From contig CAZJUR010000007.1 of NCBI GenBank assembly GCA_964549525.1, positions 1 to 51,870 of the forward strand: a stretch of DNA of 51,870 nt, given 5' to 3'. The notes under the pieces were generated by a model. It saw only the letters and a program-made list of their open reading frames with translations, made no database searches and had not been told where the DNA came from. The translations under genes were made by a program, and so were the position numbers. This stretch comes from CAZJUR01 sp964549525. GTDB taxonomy: Bacteria > Patescibacteriota > Saccharimonadia > Saccharimonadales > Saccharimonadaceae. Position 1 is the first letter of the stretch, and the number at the start of each line of letters is the position of its first letter. Below, in pieces: positions 8,205 to 15,797 of this stretch.

Positions 8205-10139
8205 TTACAGGAGAGATTGGGGATCAATATCGACTTGCCATTTGGCAGGAGGAATATGGGGCAACAATTTTTTTAATTCGCTTCGAGATTTACTTTTAAT
8301 AACGATCTGCCAGCGAAAATTACCGCCCACTTTTTCATAAAAAGCTGGAGTAGGAGGAGTGATAATCAGCTCCGGAACTTTGTATTGCTGCAGCATCCTA
8401 TAGAGTTTTTTTGCTGCTTGTTCGGCGCCAGTTTCAGATGCATATTGACAGCGAAGCTTCATGAGAAATGCAAATGGCGGCAGTAGTGCACGACGTCTCA
8501 CCAAAATACTATGTTGATAAAAACTCTTATAATCTTTGCGGAGTGCTGTAGTGATTGCGATATGGTCAGGCTGATATGTTTGAACAATAATTGTACTCAT
8601 TTGATTTGATCGACCAACTCTTCCCATAGTTTGAGATAAAAGCTGAAAAACTCGTTCTTCACTCGTAAAATCTGGCATAGTCAGTCCGGCATCAGCCTGA
8701 ATAATTCCAACAACCGACAGCTTCGGAAGATCCAGCCCTTTGGCTATGATTTGCGTACCGATGATAATATCGATCGTGCCATCATATAGTGCTTGATACT
8801 GAGTATGTAAGGCATCGTCTTTTTTATTATCACCATCAAAGCGTGCAATCTTGACATTTTTAAATAGTTTGGTGATTTCCGCTTCAATTCGTTTGGTACC
8901 GATACCCTTGTGAATAATCTGAGCGTGCTGGCACTCTGGACAAACCTTTGGGACGGTGTGACGCACACCGCAGCTATGACATACTAGCTGATACTGATCA
9001 GCATGAAGATTCATTGGTATATGACACTGGTTGCACGTAGCTGTCCAGCCGCAGTTTTCACATAACGTATATGGTGCGCTGCCCCGCCGATTATGAAACA
9101 AAAGCACTTGGGTTTTATTGTGCAAAGCTCTGTCGATGGCCTCTAATAGTTTCGTCGATAAAAACGAGTGCTGAGAAAATTCAGATTTATTTTTATAATC
9201 AATAACGGCTATTTCGGGCTTCGTATACGATTGAGCGGGTGATGAAATAGTGATGATGGATTGATTGGTTCGCTGAGCGAGGTAGTAGTCGCTTATAAGG
9301 GGTGTGGCACTTCCAAGTACTAATCGAGCCTTATGATGATTTGCTACTATGCGGGCAACCCGCGTGGTCTGATAACGAGGTGATTGATCTTGCTTGTAGC
9401 TGGGTTCGTGGCATTCATCGATTACGATCAAGCCAATCGACTGCAAGGGCAGAAAGAGTGCGGAACGTGGCCCTATCACTACCAGCGGTGTGTTACTTTC
9501 TAAACAACGTAACCATACGAGATGTCTTTCACGTTCGGTCATTTGGGAGTGTGTGACAATCACCTCTGTAAAAAAATGCTTAAATTCAGCCACTAGTTGT
9601 GAAGTTAAGGCAATCTCTGGCACTAAAATAATGATTGATTTTTTTTCACGAAAAATTTTTTGAGCAACTTCAATGTACACTGCGGTTTTACCTGAGCCTG
9701 TAACGCCATGAAGTAAAGATGTTGTCTCGGTATTTTGAGTGATTTTCTTTACAGCTTGCTGTTGTTTGAGAGTGAGTTGAAATGTCTTTTTTTTGCGGAC
9801 TACGTGATTTTCAACAGATTTTTCAGGTCGTCTTTTTTTCTCAAGTCCACGAGGCAATAAGGTTTGCCATATAGCAGAAACTGGACTATCGTAATATTCC
9901 TTGAGCCAATCGGCGGTTTTCAGAAGGGGGACGGGAAGTGGTGTTGAAACCAATGTTTCTATAATGGGTTTGGTGGGGAAAGAAGGCTTCGTTACAGCTT
10001 TAATGACAATTCCCACCACTACTTTATTACCGACGCTGATTTGTACTATACTGCCAATTTTAAGTGATTTTTGGCTATGATAGGTAAAATATCCTTCACT
10101 ATGTAAGCGTTTTGTCGGAGCAATCACATAAAATCTCAT
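8205..10139 (-). CDS. priA: Primosomal protein N' (replication restart helicase PriA)
   Basis: The 3'-to-5' superfamily 2 helicase that reloads the replisome at stalled forks. It has 644 aa (E. coli 732). The N-terminal 3'-DNA-binding domain covers about 1-110, Walker A GVTGSGKT is at 145-152, and the Walker B motif is DECH at 241-244 where DEEH is usual. A zinc-binding region with CENCGWTATCNQC followed by CHSC and CPEC lies near residues 360-410. The motif GRVGRS near 510 belongs to the second RecA fold. The -10 TATACT on the minus strand ends 6 nt before the ATG, so the mRNA looks leaderless. This -10 overlaps that of the divergent gene at 10161. Confidence 0.96.
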   Translation of the reverse strand: MRFYVIAPTKRLHSEGYFTYHSQKSLKIGSIVQISVGNKVVVGIVIKAVTKPSFPTKPIIETLVSTPLPVPLLKTADWLKEYYDSPVSAIWQTLLPRGLEKKRRPEKSVENHVVRKKKTFQLTLKQQQAVKKITQNTETTSLLHGVTGSGKTAVYIEVAQKIFREKKSIIILVPEIALTSQLVAEFKHFFTEVIVTHSQMTERERHLVWLRCLESNTPLVVIGPRSALFLPLQSIGLIVIDECHEPSYKQDQSPRYQTTRVARIVANHHKARLVLGSATPLISDYYLAQRTNQSIITISSPAQSYTKPEIAVIDYKNKSEFSQHSFLSTKLLEAIDRALHNKTQVLLFHNRRGSAPYTLCENCGWTATCNQCHIPMNLHADQYQLVCHSCGVRHTVPKVCPECQHAQIIHKGIGTKRIEAEITKLFKNVKIARFDGDNKKDDALHTQYQALYDGTIDIIIGTQIIAKGLDLPKLSVVGIIQADAGLTMPDFTSEERVFQLLSQTMGRVGRSNQMSTIIVQTYQPDHIAITTALRKDYKSFYQHSILVRRRALLPPFAFLMKLRCQYASETGAEQAAKKLYRMLQQYKVPELIITPPTPAFYEKVGGNFRWQIVIKSKSRSELKKLLPHIPPAKWQVDIDPQSLL

Positions 10140-10145
10140 ATCTCT

Positions 10146-10153
10146 AGTATAAT
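10146..10153. promoter_or_regulatory. Shared bidirectional -10 element between priA and the phosphoribosyltransferase gene
   Basis: The eight bases AGTATAAT read as TATAAT on the plus strand (10148-10153, 7 nt before the ATG at 10161) and as TATACT on the minus strand (10146-10151, 6 nt before the ATG ending at 10139). The whole intergenic region is only 21 bp, with no ribosome-binding site in either direction. No good -35 was found on either side. Confidence 0.65.
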
Positions 10154-10160
10154 TGATGCT

Positions 10161-10820
10161 ATGTCAATGTATTTTAAAACTCGTAAAGAAGCCGGTTTTC
10201 GTATGATTGAACATCTTGCAAAATACAAATATGAAGACTCCGTTCTGGTAGCGCTTAATGAAGGCGGAGTGTTGGTTGGTGAGCCGATTGCAACGCATTT
10301 TAACTGTTTACTGACCATGCTGGTACGGGAAGACGTGCTCATTCCTGGCGAACCAGAGGCGTTTGGTAGCGTTACGCAAGACGGAGCGCTCAGCTACAAC
10401 CATCAATATAGCGACGGAGAGCGAGAAGAATGGTACAACGAATATCACGGTAATATTGAGGAGCAAAAACGCGAAAAGTTTCAAAAAATTAATCGACTTT
10501 TAGGTGATATTGGTTTACTTAATATCGACATGATTAAGAACAAAACAGTCATTCTAGTGGCTGATGGACTCATCGGTACATCGGAACTCGATACGATGTC
10601 AGATTTATTGAAGCATGTCGTGGTCACCAAAACAGTCATTGCAACGCCACTAGCTAATGTGGCGGCAGTTGATCGCATGCATATTATTGCAGACGAGCTT
10701 TGTATTATTAATGTGTATGATGATCTACTTGATATCGAGCATTACTACGATGAAAAAACCATGCCAAGCCGCGAAGAACTCATCAAAAAACTACAAGCTG
10801 GTATATTATTGTGGCAATAA
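10161..10820 (+). CDS. Phosphoribosyltransferase-fold protein with altered PRPP loop
   Basis: A 219-aa protein. FKTRKEAGFRMIEHL (5-19) and VLVALNEGGVLVGEPIA (28-44) match the start of the type I phosphoribosyltransferase domain seen in predicted PRTases that begin 'F.dR..aG..La' and 'ilalprGGvpvg'. The PRPP-binding loop, normally VDDGxxTG, reads VADGLIGTS near 133-141, so the first conserved acid is lost. An 80-residue acidic insert lies between the two halves. It may bind a nucleotide without catalysis, or use another substrate. The -10 TATAAT lies 7 nt before the ATG, so it appears leaderless and divergent from priA. Function uncertain. Confidence 0.6.
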   Translation: MSMYFKTRKEAGFRMIEHLAKYKYEDSVLVALNEGGVLVGEPIATHFNCLLTMLVREDVLIPGEPEAFGSVTQDGALSYNHQYSDGEREEWYNEYHGNIEEQKREKFQKINRLLGDIGLLNIDMIKNKTVILVADGLIGTSELDTMSDLLKHVVVTKTVIATPLANVAAVDRMHIIADELCIINVYDDLLDIEHYYDEKTMPSREELIKKLQAGILLWQ

Positions 10821-10825
10821 TGTGG

Positions 10826-10854
10826 TTGAATCGATAACCAAAAGACTGTAGAAT
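10826..10854 (+). promoter_or_regulatory. Promoter for the winged-helix regulator and recJ
   Basis: TTGAAT at 10826-10831, a 17-nt spacer and TAGAAT at 10849-10854, placed just after the preceding stop codon. Confidence 0.5.
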
Positions 10855-10899
10855 AAAAAGCAACACTAGTAGCAAGACTAAAGGGAGATGAAAGAAACG

Positions 10900-11214
10900 A
10901 TGTTGGACGTTTTTATTACCAGCCGAGTGCGCCGAAAAATTGTAGTTGTGTATGCGAAATACCCAGATTTTAAAACGCATGTACGAGGTCTCGCCAAACT
11001 TATCAAGGAAGATCCAGGTAATATCCAACGTGAATTAAAACGACTTGAAAAAGTAGGCTTTCTCAAAAGCGAAAAACAGTCTAACACCAAAATATACTCG
11101 ACCAATAAGACATTTTCGATCTTTAAAGAATTACAAAACATTGTCATAAAATCACAACAAGCACAAAGTGCTCGTACGAAGCGTTCGACCACAACCGAAC
11201 CGCATGTCTCATAA
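10900..11214 (+). CDS. Winged helix-turn-helix, ArsR-like DNA-binding protein
   Basis: A 104-aa protein starting MLDVFITSRVRRKIV. Residues 1-70 form a winged helix-turn-helix: the segment DFKTHVRGLAKLIKEDPGNI resembles HTH helices 2-3, and LKRLEKVGFLKSEK is the usual entry to the wing. The form is that of small ArsR/MarR-like regulators common in CPR and archaea. No metal-binding Cys motif is present. The start at 10900 is chosen because AAGGGAG (10881-10887) touches an upstream ATG at 10888 with no spacing, although spacing to 10900 is long (12 nt). The 3' end overlaps recJ by 11 bp. Target genes unknown, possibly its own operon. Confidence 0.65.
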   Translation: MLDVFITSRVRRKIVVVYAKYPDFKTHVRGLAKLIKEDPGNIQRELKRLEKVGFLKSEKQSNTKIYSTNKTFSIFKELQNIVIKSQQAQSARTKRSTTTEPHVS

Positions 11215-12841
11215 AGAAATCATTAAACATCTTCTCCACGCACGAGGCCTCAAAACAACTCAGGCACAACAAGATTTTCTTCAGCCTTCATACGAAAATC
11301 TCGCAGATCCATTCCTGCTTCCTGATATGGAAATAGCTTGTACACGAATAGCAGAGGCGATACAAAAAAAACAAAAAATTGCTCTATATGGTGATTACGA
11401 TATTGATGGACTGAGTGCCACAACGCTTTTACAAGATTTTTTTACGTCAATTCATGTAGATGTCCTCGCATTTATTCCAAATCGGTTTGACGATGGCTAT
11501 GGTCTCAATAAGACGGCGCTTAAAAATCTTCACAAAAAAGGCATACAATTACTTATTACTGTAGATTGTGGAACACAAAGCGTAGAAGAAGTTTCATATG
11601 CACATTCGCTGGGGTTAGATATTATCATCACGGATCATCATATGGTTGGAGAGAGTCTTCCGGCTGCGGTTGCAGTCATAAACCCAAAGCGGACTGATCA
11701 TACTTACCCCTTTCGAGATTTTTCCGGAGTAGGGGTAGCATTTCAGTTGGTTCGTGCGCTACAGGCTCAGAAAATTGGCCCTAAGGACGGGCAGGAAAAA
11801 TGGTTGCTTGATCTAGTTGCGCTTGGTACGATTTGTGATATCGTGAGTCTCACCGGAGAAAATCGCATACTTGCAAAATGGGGCTTAGAGGTTATGAAAA
11901 AAACTCGGCGACCTGGACTTCGTGCACTGCTTGCAGTGGCAAGAATTGAGCCAAAGGACATAACGGCACGAAGCGTTGGTTTCGGATTAGGCCCGCGTTT
12001 AAATGCTAGTGGTCGTCTAGAAACTGCGCAACTAAGTCTCGATTTATTAACCTGTACGGACATGCAAACAGCCTTCCAGCTAGCACAACGACTTGATAAG
12101 TTAAATACGAAGCGACGACAAGAACAGCAAAATATTTTTGAGATAGCTAAAGAAAAAGCTCAAGCTCGCAGCCAAGATAACGTCTTGGTATTGTCAGATC
12201 CAGCCTGGAATCACGGCATCAACGGCATCGTAGCGTCAAAACTGATGGAGTTATATAAAAAGCCTGTTTTCGTTCTGCAGGAAATTGGTCAAGAAACTAA
12301 AGGTTCAGCGCGAAGTTTTGGCGATTTTTCGGTGGGGGAGGCGGTATCAGCTGCTAAACAATATATCACGACCGGTGGGGGTCATCATGCAGCTGCTGGG
12401 GTGACCTTGCCGACTAAAAATATTGACGCTTTTCGTACAAAAATTAATCAATTTTATTCTGATTTACAGCTCAAAAACCAAGAAAATTTTCTCAAACCAA
12501 CCGCAGATATTGCGCTCGAGGACATCTCACTCCTCGATGAAGAGTTAGTCGAGCTGCTTTATCAACTAGAACCATATGGTAATGACAATCCGCAACCTAT
12601 TTTTCTTTTACCACGTATGACTGTTACAAATGTGTATATCATGGGTGATAGTAAACAACACATAAAACTGACCCTTACAGATAACAATACTGCCTCGATC
12701 CAAGCAGTTGCATTCTCCGCCCCTGAACATTTCTTTGTGACAACAGGCGATATATGTAGTATTTGGATGACAGTAAGTATAAATGAATGGCGTGGCAATC
12801 GAGCGGTCGAGGGCCGGCTTATCGAACTAGTGGTTATTTAG
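11204..12841 (+). CDS. recJ: Single-stranded-DNA-specific exonuclease RecJ
   Basis: A 545-aa 5'-to-3' single-strand exonuclease for recombination and mismatch repair. The DHH phosphoesterase domain has YGDYDIDGLSATTLL near residues 61-75, DCG near 122-124 and DHH near 148-150, giving the two-metal site. GGGHHAAAGVTL near 395-406 is the DHHA1 signature. An OB-fold domain follows, with the family's usual order and length. The start at 11204 (ATGTCTCAT) overlaps the end of the winged-helix gene by 11 bp, which points to coupled translation; an upstream in-frame ATG at 11168 would extend further into that gene and is less likely. Confidence 0.95.
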   Translation: MSHKEIIKHLLHARGLKTTQAQQDFLQPSYENLADPFLLPDMEIACTRIAEAIQKKQKIALYGDYDIDGLSATTLLQDFFTSIHVDVLAFIPNRFDDGYGLNKTALKNLHKKGIQLLITVDCGTQSVEEVSYAHSLGLDIIITDHHMVGESLPAAVAVINPKRTDHTYPFRDFSGVGVAFQLVRALQAQKIGPKDGQEKWLLDLVALGTICDIVSLTGENRILAKWGLEVMKKTRRPGLRALLAVARIEPKDITARSVGFGLGPRLNASGRLETAQLSLDLLTCTDMQTAFQLAQRLDKLNTKRRQEQQNIFEIAKEKAQARSQDNVLVLSDPAWNHGINGIVASKLMELYKKPVFVLQEIGQETKGSARSFGDFSVGEAVSAAKQYITTGGGHHAAAGVTLPTKNIDAFRTKINQFYSDLQLKNQENFLKPTADIALEDISLLDEELVELLYQLEPYGNDNPQPIFLLPRMTVTNVYIMGDSKQHIKLTLTDNNTASIQAVAFSAPEHFFVTTGDICSIWMTVSINEWRGNRAVEGRLIELVVI

Positions 12842-12847
12842 AATTGT

Positions 12848-13531
12848 CTATCTCATGTTTGCTGCCATTGCAAGTGCTACCGGACCCTCTCCAGGCTGAA
12901 CAACGACGAACCCTTCACCATTAAATTCCATTTGAAAAGCTTCTCCAGAACCGCGGCCGACTAAAGCGCCAGCTTTCATGGTACTTACCATTTTTGTTTG
13001 CAAATTTGTTGTCCATGCGATAAGACAGCCAACGTCAACACGTGTTGGCTGATCGATTTTCAATACAACGGGCTGCCCAAAGCTTGTGAGAGCTGCATTG
13101 CCGCTTCCTGTGAGAGTAATGTTAAAAATCCCACCTCCTGCAACAAATCCCATCACACCAGCTTTAATACGATTAATATCCCATCGCAAACTTGATTCAA
13201 ATGAAAGTAAATTGCTGCCATTAATAGAGAGCTGCTCATTTTCTAATTCAATAACATATACTTCTGAGCCGTTATCAGCCAAAAAAAGATCACCTTGACC
13301 TGAGCATTCCATCAGCGGTAAACTCTCACCAGTTAAAACTTTTTTTACGAAACGACCAACACCTCCCCCATGAAATTTGAAATCGATATTACCTTGATAT
13401 GCCGCCATCGAGCCTTGTTTAGCAAAAACACTTCCATCGAGATTTACCAAAAGCATATGTGGGTTCTGCATAACAAAATGCTTATGCTCTTCGCTAGTAT
13501 TTTCAGTTTTTTCAAAAAGCGTACTTTTCAT
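12848..13531 (-). CDS. AIM24 family protein
   Basis: A 227-aa protein of the AIM24 (TIGR00266) family: repeated beta-strands with glycine-rich turns, including FKFHGGGVGRFVKKVLTGES near 51-70 and a C-terminal GEGPVALA. Family members occur across bacteria and in yeast mitochondria. Their biochemical role is not established, though a trimeric beta-fold is known. No signal peptide or membrane segment is visible. GGGGGAGAAATT directly precedes the ATG, a strong ribosome-binding site, and a -10 TATACT lies at 13564-13569 on the minus strand. It is convergent with recJ (6 bp apart) and divergent from rpsU. Confidence 0.85.
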   Translation of the reverse strand: MKSTLFEKTENTSEEHKHFVMQNPHMLLVNLDGSVFAKQGSMAAYQGNIDFKFHGGGVGRFVKKVLTGESLPLMECSGQGDLFLADNGSEVYVIELENEQLSINGSNLLSFESSLRWDINRIKAGVMGFVAGGGIFNITLTGSGNAALTSFGQPVVLKIDQPTRVDVGCLIAWTTNLQTKMVSTMKAGALVGRGSGEAFQMEFNGEGFVVVQPGEGPVALAMAANMR

Positions 13532-13615
13532 AATTTCTCCCCCTTTTTAAATTATTTAATTACAGTATACATGACAGCATACCGTAAAGGAGTTGTTGTT
13601 TTATGCCATCTCTGT

Positions 13616-13621
13616 TATAAT
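13616..13621 (+). promoter_or_regulatory. -10 element giving a leaderless rpsU mRNA
   Basis: TATAAT at 13616-13621 ends 8 nt before the rpsU ATG. TTGTTG at 13593-13598 lies 17 nt upstream as a possible -35. The AAAGGAG at 13586-13592 would be upstream of the transcript start and so not used as a ribosome site. Confidence 0.6.
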
Positions 13622-13629
13622 TATTTGCT

Positions 13630-13845
13630 ATGGTACAAGTAACGCGAAAAGATGAGAAAGAAGCGAATGAAAATATCATTCGACGATTTAATCGTAAAGT
13701 TTTACAAAGCGGTGTGTTAGCAGTTGCAAAGACTAATCAACGGTTTGCGAAAGACATCAGTAAAACAGAACGAAGAAAAAAAGCAATTATCAGAAAAGAA
13801 CGTCGTGCGGAAAAAGCTATGAAAATTCGCATGGGAATTCGCTAA
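13630..13845 (+). CDS. rpsU: 30S ribosomal protein S21
   Basis: A 71-aa, very basic small-subunit protein. The segment NIIRRFNRKVLQSGVLAVAK (15-34) matches the family signature of an arginine-rich helix followed by the GVL turn, and the rest is Lys/Arg-rich helix. It sits near the anti-Shine-Dalgarno region of 16S rRNA in bacteria that have it. The gene appears leaderless. It is followed after 3 nt by a yqeY homologue, an arrangement that is widely conserved. Confidence 0.9.
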   Translation: MVQVTRKDEKEANENIIRRFNRKVLQSGVLAVAKTNQRFAKDISKTERRKKAIIRKERRAEKAMKIRMGIR

Positions 13846-13848
13846 ATT

Positions 13849-14310
13849 GTGAGCGCAGTAGGTTTAAAAGATAGATTATCTGCTGATATTAAAGCTGCTA
13901 TGTTAGCACGCGATAGCTTTGTTACAGACACGCTAAAAGGCCTCAAAGCCGCGATACTAAACGAAGAAATTCAGCTCAATAAACGAGACGTTGGATTGAG
14001 TGATGCAGAGATCGAAACCCTGTTTGCTCGAGAGGCTAAGAAGCGTTTAGAAGCTGCTGCCTTATATGAATCAGGTGCGAATAAAGAAATGGCGCAAAAA
14101 GAGCGACAGGAACATAAAATAATTTTAGGCTATCTTCCGAAGCAGCTGGATGAAAAAGAAATTCAAACGATTATCGCTGAAGTAATCCAATCAACAAGTG
14201 CAAAATCTATCCAGGATATGGGTAAGGTTATCGGTGGTGTCAAAGCAAAAACCGGCACGTCTGCTGATGGTGCTGTGGTTGCAAGACTCGTCAAAGACGC
14301 GTTACAATAA
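13849..14310 (+). CDS. yqeY: GatB/YqeY domain protein
   Basis: A 153-aa protein of the YqeY family, related to the tRNA-binding tail of GatB. KDRLSADIKAAMLARDS (7-23) opens the helical N-terminal half. LGYLPKQLDEKEI near 104-116 and GKVIGGVKAKTGTSADGAVVARLVK near 127-151 are the hallmark C-terminal segments. It starts with GTG 3 nt after rpsU stops, so it is cotranscribed with S21. Its role is not firmly known; a link to tRNA or amidotransferase function is inferred from the shared domain. Confidence 0.92.
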   Translation: MSAVGLKDRLSADIKAAMLARDSFVTDTLKGLKAAILNEEIQLNKRDVGLSDAEIETLFAREAKKRLEAAALYESGANKEMAQKERQEHKIILGYLPKQLDEKEIQTIIAEVIQSTSAKSIQDMGKVIGGVKAKTGTSADGAVVARLVKDALQ

Positions 14311-14340
14311 CAAACAAGAATATAGCAAAGGAAATAATGT

Positions 14341-14898
14341 ATGATTTTATTTTTCGGTCCCACTGGGGCAGGGAAGAGTGTGCAAGGACAAATGCTCGCA
14401 GTTCGTCAAGGCTGGAAATGGCTTTCTACCGGTGAAATGCTTCGGGCAAGTAATGATCCAGAAGTTATATCAATACTTAAATCAGGCGAATTAGTGAGTG
14501 ACGAGCTGACCTACGAGGTTTTTGATACAGCTATTCAGGAATCTAAAGCGAAAAAATATGAAAAAATTATTGTAGATGGGTTTCCGCGTACAAAAAAACA
14601 AGCCGAATGGCTGGCAGAATATATGGAAAAAGCCGGAGAAGAGATCGAACTCGTTATTGTTTTGGAAGTACCTGAAAGTGAAATTACAAAACGCTTAGAA
14701 AAACGCGGCAGAATGGAAGATACACCCGAAACGATCACGCGAAGAATGAATATATATCGGCAAAAAATGTACCCAATATTAGGAACACTGGCTGAAGATG
14801 GCATCAAAATTGTTCATATTGACGGCACGGGAACCGCGGGTGAAGTGCACGACAGAATATTTAGTGAAGTTTATGACACGCTACAAAGGAATTCGTAG
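14341..14898 (+). CDS. adk: Adenylate kinase-like P-loop nucleoside monophosphate kinase
   Basis: A 185-aa kinase. GPTGAGKS (6-13) is the P-loop, STGEMLR near 30-36 is the AMP-binding segment, and DGFPRTKKQ near 80-88 is the adenylate kinase signature. RGRMEDTPETITRRM near 121-135 covers the LID hinge. The zinc-type long LID is absent, as in short-form kinases. It interconverts AMP, ADP and ATP. AAAGGA before the ATG gives a ribosome site. map follows 8 bp downstream; adk-map is a classic pair, usually next to secY in the ribosomal protein operon but detached here. Confidence 0.9.
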   Translation: MILFFGPTGAGKSVQGQMLAVRQGWKWLSTGEMLRASNDPEVISILKSGELVSDELTYEVFDTAIQESKAKKYEKIIVDGFPRTKKQAEWLAEYMEKAGEEIELVIVLEVPESEITKRLEKRGRMEDTPETITRRMNIYRQKMYPILGTLAEDGIKIVHIDGTGTAGEVHDRIFSEVYDTLQRNS

Positions 14899-14906
14899 AT
14901 ACGAGC

Positions 14907-15659
14907 ATGTACACTCGAGTAAAAAACGCTGAAGAAATAGCTCACATGCGAACCAGCGGCGAAATTACAGCTTATATTCTCGCCCAAATTCATCAGATCG
15001 CCCAAGAAGGTATAACCGGGAACGAGATTGATGATTTTGTTAAAAAAGAAGCTATTTTAGCAGGAGTACAATGTGCATTTAAGGGTTACAATGGGTTTCC
15101 CGGGCATATTTGTATATCTAAAAATGATGAAGTAGTACACGGCATCCCTGATGATACACCATTTAAAAAAGGTGATCTCATCAGCTTTGATTTTGGTATT
15201 GCCTGTCATGGTATGATCACTGATAGCGCCTTTACTATGGTGATTGGCCAAGAAATACCACACGAAACAAGACGCTTGATTGAACAAACTGAAGCGAGTT
15301 TGTACGCTGGTCTTGAGGCGATCCAAGCAGGTGGTAAAGTAGGGGATATATCAAGCGCAATTCAACAAGTATTATCAAGTGCGAAATTAGGCATTTTTAA
15401 GGAACTAGTTGGTCACGGTGTGGGGCATGAAGTGCACGAACTACCAGATATCCCTAATTATGGTCAAGCCGATCGTGGCTTTACACTGGAAAAAAATATG
15501 ACTATTGCCATCGAGCCAATGGCAGCACTGGGTAAAGCGCACATTAAAACCGACGACGATGGGTGGACTATTCGAACGATTGACAGTAGTTTAGCTGCCC
15601 ATTTTGAGCACACTGTTTTGGTCCTCGATCAAGGATGTGAAATTTTAACAGCACTATAA
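14907..15659 (+). CDS. map: Methionine aminopeptidase, type I
   Basis: A 250-aa dinuclear metal peptidase that removes the initiator Met after deformylation. Metal ligands are in the usual order: DFGIACHGMITDSAF near 94-108 (two Asp), GHGVGHEVHELP near 169-180 (His), IEPM near 202-205 (Glu) and FEHTVLV near 233-239 (Glu). VHGIP near 77-81 holds the substrate His. Length and order match type Ia enzymes. It works with def and fmt, also in this window. It lies directly after adk on the same transcript, before a region of inverted repeats. Confidence 0.96.
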   Translation: MYTRVKNAEEIAHMRTSGEITAYILAQIHQIAQEGITGNEIDDFVKKEAILAGVQCAFKGYNGFPGHICISKNDEVVHGIPDDTPFKKGDLISFDFGIACHGMITDSAFTMVIGQEIPHETRRLIEQTEASLYAGLEAIQAGGKVGDISSAIQQVLSSAKLGIFKELVGHGVGHEVHELPDIPNYGQADRGFTLEKNMTIAIEPMAALGKAHIKTDDDGWTIRTIDSSLAAHFEHTVLVLDQGCEILTAL

Positions 15660-15710
15660 TTCTCAAAATTATCACGATTTTTGAGAACGATCGTCACTAT
15701 GATCGTGATA
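15660..15710 (+). repeat. Interlocking inverted repeats between map and ftsA
   Basis: TTCTCAAAA (15660-15668) pairs with TTTTGAGAA (15679-15687), a nine-base-pair stem. Its loop contains TATCACGAT (15670-15678), which is a perfect complement of ATCGTGATA (15702-15710). A smaller hairpin ACGATC/GATCGT (15687-15692/15701-15706) competes for the same bases. The set can form either two hairpins or a pseudoknot-like fold. It may end the map transcript or stabilise its 3' end. Confidence 0.55.
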
Positions 15711-15759
15711 GTTTATAAATGATAGTAAAAAAACAGAGAAGTCACTAATAGGTGATATG

Positions 15760-15788
15760 TTGCGCGAAATGACCACAAGCGATATAGT
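15760..15788 (+). promoter_or_regulatory. ftsA promoter
   Basis: TTGCGC at 15760-15765, a 17-nt spacer and TATAGT at 15783-15788. The -10 ends 9 nt before the ftsA ATG, giving a leader of about 2-3 nt. Confidence 0.6.
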
Positions 15789-15797
15789 ATAAACATT

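Noticed and set aside
8220..9420. DECH in place of DEEH in PriA as a sign of a pseudogene
   Set aside because: The first Asp-Glu pair that binds magnesium and all other motifs and zinc ligands are present in a full-length frame.
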